Shown piece after piece: positions 1-6,412 of a DNA stretch of 9,749 nucleotides. The position numbers were made by a program, and so were the translations under genes. The DNA lies in NCBI GenBank assembly GCA_947629065.1, contig CANRCH010000058.1:1-9749 (forward strand), read 5' to 3'. The notes under the pieces were generated by a model that was not told where the DNA came from, searched no databases, and saw only the letters and a list, made by a program, of their open reading frames with translations. This DNA is from an uncultured Aliarcobacter sp. GTDB taxonomy: Bacteria > Campylobacterota > Campylobacteria > Campylobacterales > Arcobacteraceae. How positions within the stretch are numbered: the first letter of the stretch is position 1; every line of letters begins with the position of its first letter.

Positions 1-273
1 ATTTGCTTAACTCCAAACCAAAGATACTCAAAAATTCCAAATATATATTTTATTCCAACAATTCCTGCACTTAAAAATTGGTTAGTAAGAGCTGGATTTA
101 AAAATATTGAAGTTCTTGCAACTGTTATTACAACAAAAGATGAACAAAGAGCTACAATTTGGAGTTTTGATGAAAGCTTAGAAGAGTTTTTAGACCCAAA
201 TGATAGTAGTAAAACGGTTGAAGGTTATCCTGCACCAAAAAGAGTATATATAAAAGCACAAAAGATTTTATAA
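1..273 (+). CDS. cmoB: tRNA U34 carboxymethyltransferase CmoB, C-terminal part
   Basis: This is the last 90 codons of a gene entering from the left edge, ending at TAA 271-273. CmoB transfers a carboxymethyl group from carboxy-S-adenosylmethionine to 5-hydroxyuridine at position 34 of certain tRNAs, giving cmo5U and widening wobble decoding in the cytoplasm. The fragment reads through the family's characteristic C-terminus: IYFIPTIPALKNWLVRAGF (the segment after the methyltransferase core), then TTKDEQR, ESLEEFLDP and the terminal SKTVEGYPAPKR, which closely matches E. coli CmoB as I remember it. The N-terminal region and the SAM-binding core lie outside the window. No frameshift or stop interrupts the visible part. 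Its partner CmoA is not in the window. The family assignment is secure because the C-terminal motif is distinctive. Confidence 0.95.
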   Translation: MCLTPNQRYSKIPNIYFIPTIPALKNWLVRAGFKNIEVLATVITTKDEQRATIWSFDESLEEFLDPNDSSKTVEGYPAPKRVYIKAQKIL

Positions 274-307
274 TATAATTTTAAAAGGAATTAATAAAAA
301 TGATATC

Positions 308-327
308 TAAAGCTTAAAAAAGCTCTA
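308..327. terminator. weak hairpin between converging cmoB and GGDEF gene
   Basis: Arms TAAAGCTT (308-315) and AAGCTCTA (320-327) pair with one mismatch around an AAAA loop. The hairpin overlaps the stop codon of the minus-strand GGDEF gene at 314-316. Its position between two convergent genes suggests termination, but the stem is short and neither side has a long uninterrupted T-run, so this is tentative. Confidence 0.3.
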
Positions 328-1303
328 GATTATCAAAAAGCTCAACATTATCTGTTTCATTTATTGTTGAAAACTTCAAAAACTGGGATCGCCCCTTGTT
401 TTTTGCTTCATATAGTGCAATATCAGAGTTTTTTATCGCTTCATTTATTGATTTTTCATCATTTTTTTTAAAAGTATCCATACCAATACAAACTGTTTTT
501 CTTAAAATTTGTTTTGTAAGCTCATCTACAACAATATCAGTATTTACAAAATCATAAATAATCTTATATGCTAGAGCTTCAGCCTCATCTTCAGATGATT
601 TATTTAAAATAGTAACCAAAAACTCATCATTTCCTAATCTTCCAACTAAATCAAAACTGTCTATATTTGAGTGGATAACTTTTGCAAGTTCAATTAAAAC
701 TTTATCAGCAACGTCATAATCAAACTCATCAATTACAGCTTTAAATCTATCAATTCCGACCATTAAAAAATAAACTTCTTCCTCTTTTTTAGAAATTCTT
801 AAATGATTTTCAAGATTTTTTATTAAATAGGCTCTATTGTAAACATTTGTAACAGAATCAAGTGAAGCTGAGTCAATGAAATTTTTCTTTAAAATTGCAC
901 TTTGAACTATAAAAGATATTTGAAAAAATGCAGCTTGAATAGTATTGTATTGATCCTCTATCATTTTAAAATGAAGTTTTGATGAAGCAGAAAAAGAGAT
1001 TGTAGCATTTAGGCTTATGTGTGTATTTATTATAAAAAAGTGCGAAAGCTCATCATCTAAGAAAAACTCTTCACCTTTTGATAAAATTTGTGTTTTTGTA
1101 TTTTTATTTATATCAAATAGATTGAAAATCATATTTGTAATTTTAAACTCTTTATTTAGCCAAGCAAAAATATCTTCAGCAACTTGTTTTATATTTGTTG
1201 CATATTGCAACTGCTCTTGAAGATTATATATACTTTCTAGTGCTTCAAAAGAGTGTTTATTTGTTGCTGAGTCTTTGATTAACTCCATCATATTATATTT
1301 CAT
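314..1303 (-). CDS. degenerate GGDEF-domain protein (likely inactive diguanylate cyclase paralogue)
   Basis: A 329-residue soluble protein. Residues 1 to about 140 form a mixed helix/strand region that may be a GAF-like sensor. Residues about 146-312 are a GGDEF domain: LDSVTNVYNR (148-157) opens it, GIDRFKAVIDEFDYDVAD covers 183-200, the signature is GNDEF (224-228), and SDIALYEAKNKGR ends it (293-305). Compared with active cyclases such as PleD, the first metal-binding Asp is Gly183, the guanine-contacting Asn is Ile191, and the second signature Gly is Asn225. The product-inhibition RxxD site reads DSFD (215-218), so its Arg is lost. Asp200, Lys301 and Arg305 remain. I infer no c-di-GMP synthesis. 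The C-terminal tail is acidic and ends in LELF. The ATG at 1303 has an AGGTGA ribosome site (plus-strand 1308-1313) overlapping the upstream stop codon, 8 nt from that gene. It is the last gene of the operon. Confidence 0.85.
   Translation of the reverse strand: MKYNMMELIKDSATNKHSFEALESIYNLQEQLQYATNIKQVAEDIFAWLNKEFKITNMIFNLFDINKNTKTQILSKGEEFFLDDELSHFFIINTHISLNATISFSASSKLHFKMIEDQYNTIQAAFFQISFIVQSAILKKNFIDSASLDSVTNVYNRAYLIKNLENHLRISKKEEEVYFLMVGIDRFKAVIDEFDYDVADKVLIELAKVIHSNIDSFDLVGRLGNDEFLVTILNKSSEDEAEALAYKIIYDFVNTDIVVDELTKQILRKTVCIGMDTFKKNDEKSINEAIKNSDIALYEAKNKGRSQFLKFSTINETDNVELFDNLELF
399..427. repeat. 29-bp direct repeat, copy 1 (within first GGDEF gene)
   Basis: These 29 bases are identical to 1376-1404. 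On the minus strand both encode the conserved SDIALYEAKN segment near the end of the GGDEF domain. Identity at DNA level, including third codon positions, suggests tandem duplication or gene conversion rather than protein-level conservation alone. Confidence 0.8.
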
Positions 1304-1311
1304 TGTGTCAC

Positions 1312-2217
1312 CTAAAATAGATCAATTTTATTTGTATCTTCATCATTATACAAAAAAATCTCTCCTCTTCCTTTATTTTTTGCTTCATATAGTGCAATAT
1401 CAGATTTTTTTATAATTTCATCTATAGATGTAGCGTTATCAGGAAAAATTGATATTCCACCGCTAATTGTTTTCATTAAAATCTGTTTTGTATTTTCATC
1501 TACAACTATTGCTTCTTTTGAGAAATTATCTACAAGTTTTTTTGCAATCATAAGTGCATTTGCTTCAGTAATAACATTTAGTAAAATTACCAAAAACTCA
1601 TCATCAGATATCTTTATTACAATATCTGATTCCCTTACACTATTTTTTAGAGTATTTGCAAGTAGTTTTAGAACTTTATCGCCAATTTCATAATCATACT
1701 CATCAATTACTGCCCTAAACTGATCAATTCCAATTTTCACAAAAGCAACTTTTTTTTGCTCTCTATTTGATAAACTTAAAAGATTAGTTACATAGTTGTT
1801 TAAATATGTTCTTGTATATGAACCTGTTATTGGATCCACAAGTGATAGTTCATGAAGCTTTTTTTCCATAAATTTATTATATAAAGATTGTGAAAAGATT
1901 TGAAGTGGAGCTTTTATCTTCTCAAAATTTTCTACAATACTGTTTTGTTCAGCTTTTGTATTAGATAGAAAAGTGAATTTTAATTTAGTATCTATACTTT
2001 CTTGAAACTCTAAAGTGTTTTCTAAATACTCAATATTTGAATCTAAAAATGAGAAAATAGTATCTATAATATTTTCTTTGATAACCTCAATTTTTAAGAA
2101 ATTAATACCATGATGAAGTTTTAAATAATCAAAAATATTTAAACAGCTTTTTTCTAAATCAGATAGTTTTAATTTCTCATTTTCACTTATAATTAATTCA
2201 CAAGAGTATTGTTGCAT
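1312..2217 (-). CDS. degenerate GGDEF-domain protein with intact c-di-GMP I-site
   Basis: A 301-residue soluble paralogue of the next gene downstream. Residues 1 to about 122 are a divergent, possibly GAF-like sensor region. The GGDEF domain starts at VDPITGSYTR (127-136), includes GIDQFRAVIDEYDYEIGD (163-180), the signature SDDEF (204-208) and SDIALYEAKNKGR (272-284). As in its neighbour, the first metal-binding Asp is Gly163 and the guanine-binding Asn is Ile171; the GG pair is replaced by Ser-Asp. Asp180, Lys280 and Arg284 persist. Unlike its neighbour it keeps RESD (195-198), exactly five residues before the signature, matching the c-di-GMP-binding inhibitory site RxxD. I infer a c-di-GMP receptor or scaffold rather than a synthase. 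The tail ends in KIDLF. The ATG lies one base after the hydrolase stop codon, with AAGGGGAT as ribosome site inside the hydrolase's last codons, so translation is probably coupled. Confidence 0.85.
   Translation of the reverse strand: MQQYSCELIISENEKLKLSDLEKSCLNIFDYLKLHHGINFLKIEVIKENIIDTIFSFLDSNIEYLENTLEFQESIDTKLKFTFLSNTKAEQNSIVENFEKIKAPLQIFSQSLYNKFMEKKLHELSLVDPITGSYTRTYLNNYVTNLLSLSNREQKKVAFVKIGIDQFRAVIDEYDYEIGDKVLKLLANTLKNSVRESDIVIKISDDEFLVILLNVITEANALMIAKKLVDNFSKEAIVVDENTKQILMKTISGGISIFPDNATSIDEIIKKSDIALYEAKNKGRGEIFLYNDEDTNKIDLF
1376..1404. repeat. 29-bp direct repeat, copy 2 (within second GGDEF gene)
   Basis: Identical to 399-427; see the entry there. It falls at the equivalent position of the paralogous GGDEF domain. 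Confidence 0.8.
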
Positions 2218-2218
2218 G

Positions 2219-2818
2219 TTATCCCCTTATGTGGTTATACCACTGTTTTATAGTATTTTTCTCATTTGTTAAAGTTGTTTTATCACCATGACCTGGGTAT
2301 ATGTGATAGTTTTTTTCCCAAGATAGAACTTTAGATAAACTAGCTTTCATTTTACTAGCATCTGACATAGGAAAATCAAATCTTCCAATAGTCCCTTTAA
2401 AAATAAAATCTCCACTAAACAAAGTCCCATTTATCTCAATCATACTACAACCTGGTGTGTGACCTGGGAAGTGATGGAACTTTACTTTAACTCGAGCTAT
2501 TTCCAACTCTTCATCTGGTTCTACTAAAACATCAGCTTTTGAAGGTGGCATTCCTAAGTTATACGGATTTAGTGTTAGCATAAACTCATCATCTTTTGGA
2601 GTGTATAGTTTAATATTATAAAACTCTTTTACCTCTTGGTTTGACCAAATGTGGTCAAAATGTCCGTGAGTATTAAGTACTGCAACGGGATTTTTTACAT
2701 GTTGTTTTATCCAAGCAGTTGCACCCATTCCAGGATCAATAATAAAATCTTTTTCATCAATTGTTATAATATAACAGTTTGTTTGATAATCACCCATAGG
2801 TTTTATTTGTATGTTCAT
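2219..2818 (-). CDS. MBL-fold metallo-hydrolase, glyoxalase II-like (YcbL type)
   Basis: A 199-residue metallo-beta-lactamase-fold hydrolase. The metal-binding motif is THGHFDH (50-56: His51, His53, Asp55, His56), followed by His120 in FPGHTPG, Asp137 in LFSGD and His177 in YPGHG, so a complete two-metal site is present. The GTIGRFDFP segment (142-150) and the short length fit the YcbL-type glyoxalase II-like group, which hydrolyses S-lactoylglutathione or related thioesters. Full-length glyoxalase II is about 250 residues with a C-terminal glutathione-binding domain, which is absent here, so the true substrate is uncertain. No signal peptide is seen; it should be cytoplasmic. It is the first gene of a minus-strand operon with two GGDEF genes. 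The ATG at 2818 is preceded by an AAGG ribosome site, with a TATAAT box at 2849-2854 on the same strand. Confidence 0.88.
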   Translation of the reverse strand: MNIQIKPMGDYQTNCYIITIDEKDFIIDPGMGATAWIKQHVKNPVAVLNTHGHFDHIWSNQEVKEFYNIKLYTPKDDEFMLTLNPYNLGMPPSKADVLVEPDEELEIARVKVKFHHFPGHTPGCSMIEINGTLFSGDFIFKGTIGRFDFPMSDASKMKASLSKVLSWEKNYHIYPGHGDKTTLTNEKNTIKQWYNHIRG

Positions 2819-2840
2819 TTTAAACCTTAGTTTGTTAAAA

Positions 2841-2856
2841 TAAGTTATATTATAGC
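2841..2856. promoter_or_regulatory. overlapping divergent -10 boxes (hydrolase operon / DUF455 gene)
   Basis: The 53-nt gap between two divergent genes contains a perfect minus-strand TATAAT (2849-2854) and an overlapping plus-strand TATATT (2847-2852). Starts would lie about 7 nt beyond each box, giving leaders of roughly 15-25 nt. Neither has a clear -35 box, which is usual for Campylobacterota sigma-70 promoters. Shared bases mean the two promoters probably compete for RNA polymerase. Confidence 0.55.
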
Positions 2857-2871
2857 AAAAAAAGGTTTATA

Positions 2872-3690
2872 ATGGATTATTTTTTACAATTAGAAGATAT
2901 TTTACTAGAAAAAAAGCCACAAGATAAGATAAAAAAGTTTAAAGAGTTTTATGAAGAATTTTTAAAAACAGATATAAATTTTAATTATAATTATATAGCA
3001 CCAACGCTTGATGAACCATCTTATAGTGATTTTTTAAAAGTTGTAAAACCAACTGCTTTGCCTGAGATTAAAAATTTCAAATCAATTGAGGGAAAAAAAT
3101 ACCTTGTTCATACAATTTTACACATAGAGTATAGTGCAATTGATTTAGCATTGGATGCTGCTTTAAGATTTATTAATATGCCAAGAAAATATTATGAAGA
3201 TTGGTTGGAAGTGGCAAGTGATGAGATTAGACACTTTTTAATGCTTGAAGAGTTAATAAAAGAGCTAGGTGGATTTTATGGAGAGTTTGAAGTGCATAAG
3301 AATCTTTTTGAAGCACTACAAAAAACTCCAAAATTTATAGATAGAATGGCAGCAGTTCCAAGGTACCTTGAGGCAAATGGGCTTGATCAAAATCCAAAAA
3401 TAATGCAAAAACTAAACTCAAACAAAGATGAGTTTAATAATAAGTTTATAGAAGTTTTAGGAATTATTTTAGAAGAAGAGGTTGATCATGTTAAAAAAGG
3501 TGATGTTTGGTTTAAATATGAGTGTGATAGATTAGGTCTTGAAGTGGAAAAAACATATTTTGAGATTATTGAAAGAGTTTTTCCAGGAAGCACAAAAAGA
3601 AAAATGGATGTAAATTTTGAAGCTAGAAAAGAGGCTGGTTTTTCTTGTGATGAGTTAAAGTTTTTATCAAAAAAAGAGGATTGTAATTAA
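2872..3690 (+). CDS. DUF455 ferritin-like protein
   Basis: A 272-residue, mostly helical protein of the DUF455 family (ferritin-like fold). The expected carboxylate/histidine metal ligands occur in order: Glu86 in LHIEYSAIDLAL, Glu118 and His121 in SDEIRHF, Glu167 in PRYLEANGLD, and Glu203 and His206 in EEEVDHVKKG. Two ExxH motifs plus two further Glu make a di-iron site likely. The biochemical role of this family is not established to my knowledge; an oxygenase or oxidase-type reaction is possible from the fold alone. No signal peptide or membrane segment is seen. The ATG at 2872 has an AAAGG ribosome site 6 nt upstream. It is transcribed divergently from the glyoxalase-like hydrolase and is separated by 89 nt from the next gene, so it may be monocistronic. 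Confidence 0.88.
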   Translation: MDYFLQLEDILLEKKPQDKIKKFKEFYEEFLKTDINFNYNYIAPTLDEPSYSDFLKVVKPTALPEIKNFKSIEGKKYLVHTILHIEYSAIDLALDAALRFINMPRKYYEDWLEVASDEIRHFLMLEELIKELGGFYGEFEVHKNLFEALQKTPKFIDRMAAVPRYLEANGLDQNPKIMQKLNSNKDEFNNKFIEVLGIILEEEVDHVKKGDVWFKYECDRLGLEVEKTYFEIIERVFPGSTKRKMDVNFEARKEAGFSCDELKFLSKKEDCN

Positions 3691-3754
3691 AACTATTTAA
3701 TCAAAATTGATTTAAATTAAGAGATATATAGATTTTAAAAGTTAGAATTTTAAA

Positions 3755-3774
3755 TAATATTAAAATATATGGAG
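3755..3774 (+). promoter_or_regulatory. possible promoter and ribosome site for the 67-residue membrane protein
   Basis: In the 89-nt gap 3691-3779, TAATAT (3755-3760) follows phased A/T tracts, as in epsilonproteobacterial promoters without a -35 box. GGAG (3771-3774) lies 5 nt before the ATG. The ribosome site is clear; the -10 call is weak because the whole gap is AT-rich. A small inverted repeat AATCAA-AA-TTGATT sits near 3699-3712, too weak to call an operator or terminator. Confidence 0.35.
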
Positions 3775-3779
3775 TATTT

Positions 3780-3983
3780 ATGGAGTTTGCAAGTATTACA
3801 CAAATGGTTGTTTATTTGGTATTTGTTTTGGCACTATTAGCCTTTAGTCTCTCACCAGCTATTTGGATAAGTCAAAGAATTTCACCAAAAAGTGCTTTTT
3901 ATGAAAGACACTCTATGAAATTCTCTATTTTTTTGGCATTAATCTTTTCAAGTTTAGCAACAACTTTTATTTTCATGTACTAA
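3780..3983 (+). CDS. small two-helix inner-membrane protein, unknown function
   Basis: A 67-residue protein that I do not recognise. It has two hydrophobic helices, about residues 8-30 and 47-66, joined by a loop carrying Arg33, Lys37, Arg43, His44 and Lys47. By the positive-inside rule the loop should be cytoplasmic and both ends periplasmic. The loop holds the most distinctive residues (SPAIWISQRISPKSAFYERHS), including two Ser-Pro steps. There is no cleavable signal peptide or lipobox. A good GGAG ribosome site supports translation, and the next gene starts 9 nt after its stop, implying co-transcription with the 217-residue protein. Small proteins of this shape often act as partners of larger membrane complexes, but nothing here identifies one. 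Confidence 0.75.
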   Translation: MEFASITQMVVYLVFVLALLAFSLSPAIWISQRISPKSAFYERHSMKFSIFLALIFSSLATTFIFMY

Positions 3984-3992
3984 GAAAAAAAT

Positions 3993-4646
3993 ATGATAAA
4001 TACAAACTACAATATATTAAATAATCAAATTGATTTAGAAAAAAGTGTTATAAAAGCAAAAGAAAATGCCTTTATAAATACTTTAAATACTCTTACAAAT
4101 TTAAAAAATAGTGATACAAATAGTGAAGATTTGAATTTTGAAAATATTTTAAACACTCCATTTGAAAAGATTGATGAAAATTTCAAAGAAGAGGATAGGG
4201 AAATGGCAAGAAATTTAAAACTTGCAACTATGTTTTCAAAAGATGAGATTTTAATGCAAGTTATGTATGACTCTGTTATAAAAAAAGATGTAAATGATGG
4301 TTTTAATTTTTTAACAAATAGATATAGCGATAAAAGCATATATGGTAAATCAAATTTTGGTTCAAGCAATATTTTTGATTTACTACATAAAACAATTACT
4401 TTTAATAGTGATGGAACTTTAAAAAAAGAGATAAGAAAAGATGAACTTGATGATATACTTTTAAGTGTTCACTCTTTTAATTTTTTAGATAGTTTTTCTA
4501 AATCTTATAAAAATGGATATGATAAATATAAAGACAATAACAGATACTCATTTTTATACAATGATGGAATGATTGAGTATGAAAAAATGATTAATAAGTA
4601 TAAAGATTTGGAATCTTATCAAAAATCTATCTTAAAACAATTTTAG
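3993..4646 (+). CDS. hypothetical protein, Asn-rich, no Cys or Trp
   Basis: A 217-residue protein that I do not recognise. It is hydrophilic and probably largely helical, rich in Asn, Asp, Lys and Ser, and contains no cysteine and no tryptophan. It has no signal peptide and no membrane segment. Residues 1-45 are Asn/Thr/Ser/Leu-rich and look flexible; 55-105 are charged helices (KIDENFKEEDREMARNLK); the C-terminal 60 residues are Tyr/Lys/Asp-rich. This composition resembles substrates of flagellar-type export or extracellular Campylobacterota proteins, but that is only an inference; no flagellar gene is nearby. The ATG follows the small membrane protein by 9 nt with only a weak AAGAAAA ribosome site, so translation may depend on coupling. 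The stop codon sits in the loop of a terminator hairpin. Confidence 0.75.
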   Translation: MINTNYNILNNQIDLEKSVIKAKENAFINTLNTLTNLKNSDTNSEDLNFENILNTPFEKIDENFKEEDREMARNLKLATMFSKDEILMQVMYDSVIKKDVNDGFNFLTNRYSDKSIYGKSNFGSSNIFDLLHKTITFNSDGTLKKEIRKDELDDILLSVHSFNFLDSFSKSYKNGYDKYKDNNRYSFLYNDGMIEYEKMINKYKDLESYQKSILKQF

Positions 4647-4662
4647 TATTTAAGATAGATTT
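4623..4662. terminator. bidirectional terminator hairpin at a convergent junction
   Basis: A perfect 14-bp inverted repeat, AAATCTATCTTAAA (4623-4636) and TTTAAGATAGATTT (4649-4662), around a 12-nt loop that contains the plus-strand stop codon TAG (4644-4646). It lies between convergent genes ending at 4646 and 4673. Short T-runs follow on both strands, so it may end transcription both ways, although the stem is AT-rich. Confidence 0.75.
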
Positions 4663-4672
4663 GATTTAAAAT

Positions 4673-5266
4673 TTATGATAAGTTAGTTGTGAAGCTTAAA
4701 ACAAACCCATTATTTGACTCTTCTGTTACGATATTTGCATTTACTTTTTGACTTGATAAAACACCTTGTAGAGTTTTTAATACATGCCAAAATTGCTCAC
4801 TAAATGGAAGATTTAATTTTTTAATTTTATTCTCTTTAATTAACTCAGCAATTGCATAAATTGCAAAATAGTAGAATATTTTATTTTTTGCTCTATTTAT
4901 TCTATAATCTTTCATAGCATCAAGATTACTTAAATATATAGATTTGTCTATGCTATTTAGATGATCTCTTGATTCTATCTCATTATATTTATTTTCTATA
5001 TGTTTTTTATAGTTATCAAGTTTTTCATTGATATCTTTTTCTAAAGTTGGAATTATTGCTTCAACCTCTTTAAATAGTTTATCAATATTTGAACTATCAA
5101 TTTTTACACTCATTGAGTGCTTTTTATTTGATGTAAAATCACCTTTTACAGACTCTAAAATCTCATAAGCATAAGGTAAGTAGATATACTTATCATCTTT
5201 TCCTTGCTTAAAACTAACCCCAAATTGACTAATTACAGGTCTAAAACCAACATATTCAAACTTCAT
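4673..5266 (-). CDS. hypothetical protein encoded downstream of dnaJ
   Basis: A 197-residue soluble protein that I do not recognise. It begins with a strand-rich part (MKFEYVGFRPVISQFGVSF, then KYIYLPYAYEILESV to about residue 40), continues with a charged helical, possibly coiled-coil stretch (about 60-105), then a hydrophobic helix FYYFAIYAIAELI (about 131-143) that looks buried rather than membrane-spanning, and a C-terminal part with NLPFSEQFWHVLKTL. No Cys, no signal peptide. The ATG at 5266 has an AAGGA ribosome site 6 nt upstream. It follows dnaJ by 23 nt on the same strand with no hairpin between, so it is probably co-transcribed with the chaperone gene. The location hints at a link with protein folding, but this is not shown by the sequence itself. 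Confidence 0.75.
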   Translation of the reverse strand: MKFEYVGFRPVISQFGVSFKQGKDDKYIYLPYAYEILESVKGDFTSNKKHSMSVKIDSSNIDKLFKEVEAIIPTLEKDINEKLDNYKKHIENKYNEIESRDHLNSIDKSIYLSNLDAMKDYRINRAKNKIFYYFAIYAIAELIKENKIKKLNLPFSEQFWHVLKTLQGVLSSQKVNANIVTEESNNGFVLSFTTNLS

Positions 5267-5289
5267 AACTTTTCCTTATAATAAAATTT

Positions 5290-6399
5290 TTATGAGAACC
5301 ATTTTTTTACTTTATCAAACATTCCCTCAAATTTTTCTTGATGAGGTGTGCTTTCTATTCCAAAACTATTTTGTAGCTTCTCTAAAAGCTCTTTTTGTTC
5401 GCTATTTAAATCTTTTGGATACTCTATTTTTAGTTGTACAATTAAGTCACCTTTCCCGTAACCTTGAACAGATTTTACTCCTTCATTTCTAAAAGTAAAC
5501 TGTTGTTTATCTTTTGCACCTTTAGGGATATCAAGCTCTAATTCCCCTCTTAAACTTGGAATTTTTATTTTTGCTCCAAGTGCAATTTGAGTAAAGAAAA
5601 TTGGTGCTTCATAATATATATCATCATCGTGTCTTACAAAATGACTATCCTCTTTTACTTTTACTTGAAGATATAAATCTCCTCTTTGATTGTTTGGAAC
5701 AGTGTTTCCTTTATTTGAAACTCTGATTCTCATTCCATCATTTACACCTTCAGGAATATCAACTTTGAAGCTATCCTCTTTTTCATGATAACCCTTTCCT
5801 TTACAAGTAGAACAGTTATCAACTTTTGCTTGTCCACTTCCAGAACAAGTTGGACATGTTTGTGCAAATGTCATAAATCCTTGTCTTGTGTGAACTTGAC
5901 CTGCACCTGCACAAGTTTTACAAGTGCTTAGTTTTGCATCTTTTGCACCTGTTGCATTACAAGAAGTACAAGCTTCTTTAAACTTATATTTAATATCTTT
6001 TTTGCATCCAAAAACAGCTTCATTAAACTCTAATTCAACTTCAACGCTAGTATCTCTATTGTAGTTATATGTTTTTCTCTCTCTTCTTTGAGAAGAACTT
6101 CCAAATCCAAACATCTCTTCAAAAATAGAACCTAAATCATCAAATCCACTAAAGCCTCTATTTCCAGCTCCGCCTTCAAGTCCAGCTTTTCCATATCTAT
6201 CATAAATTGATCTTTTTTCATCATCGCTTAATACTTGATAAGCTTCATTGATAGCTTTAAACTTCTCTTCAGCTTCATTGTCACCTGGATTTTTATCAGG
6301 GTGGCACTGCATAGCTAATCTTCTATAAGATTTTTTAATAGTTGATTTGTCAGCATTTTTGCTTACTTCTAATAGTTCGTAATAATCAATCTCAAGCAA
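5290..6399 (-). CDS. dnaJ: chaperone protein DnaJ (Hsp40)
   Basis: A 369-residue co-chaperone that delivers unfolded proteins to DnaK and stimulates its ATPase. From the TTG start at 6399 the domains are: J domain about residues 3-70 with the DnaK-activating HPD at 33-35; Gly/Phe-rich linker about 72-105; zinc-binding domain with four CxxCxGxG-type repeats ([32 protein letters not shown]) at about 144-203, the first having Ala in place of Gly; then the two substrate-binding beta domains and the C-terminal dimerisation part. This is type I DnaJ, normal length. I chose TTG 6399 because AAAGGA lies 7 nt before it and the product then begins [12 protein letters not shown], as the family does. The frame stays open to another TTG at 6453, but that adds 18 atypical residues and has no ribosome site. 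No CIRCE heat-shock operator is visible upstream. Confidence 0.95.
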   Translation of the reverse strand: MLEIDYYELLEVSKNADKSTIKKSYRRLAMQCHPDKNPGDNEAEEKFKAINEAYQVLSDDEKRSIYDRYGKAGLEGGAGNRGFSGFDDLGSIFEEMFGFGSSSQRRERKTYNYNRDTSVEVELEFNEAVFGCKKDIKYKFKEACTSCNATGAKDAKLSTCKTCAGAGQVHTRQGFMTFAQTCPTCSGSGQAKVDNCSTCKGKGYHEKEDSFKVDIPEGVNDGMRIRVSNKGNTVPNNQRGDLYLQVKVKEDSHFVRHDDDIYYEAPIFFTQIALGAKIKIPSLRGELELDIPKGAKDKQQFTFRNEGVKSVQGYGKGDLIVQLKIEYPKDLNSEQKELLEKLQNSFGIESTPHQEKFEGMFDKVKKWFS

Positions 6400-6406
6400 T
6401 TTTTTA

Positions 6407-6412
6407 TCCTTT
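6407..6412 (-). promoter_or_regulatory. ribosome binding site deciding the dnaJ TTG start
   Basis: AAAGGA on the minus strand, 7 nt before the TTG at 6397-6399. It is the only good Shine-Dalgarno match in the dnaJ leader and supports the 369-residue product over the one starting at 6453. Confidence 0.7.

Noticed and set aside
462..469. Homopolymer of 8 T (A8 on the coding strand), with another at 1750-1757, as possible phase-variation tracts in the GGDEF genes
   Set aside because: Runs of 8 A/T are expected by chance at this base composition; phase-variable tracts in this phylum are usually longer G/C runs, and both frames are intact.
3696..3716. Inverted repeat after the DUF455 gene as a terminator
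   Set aside because: The perfect arms are only 6 bp, with a 2-nt loop that is too tight, and no T-run follows; it is left as a weak palindrome.
3760..3790. Possible sigma-54 promoter (GG ... GC) near TGGAGTATTTATGGAGTTTGC
   Set aside because: The GG and GC elements are not 10 nt apart in any register, and the segment overlaps the start of the coding region.
4025..4369. Minus-strand open frame opposite the 217-residue protein
   Set aside because: Its Phe/Ser/Lys-heavy composition is what reverse reading of Lys/Glu/Asp-rich AT-rich codons produces; no ribosome site or family match.
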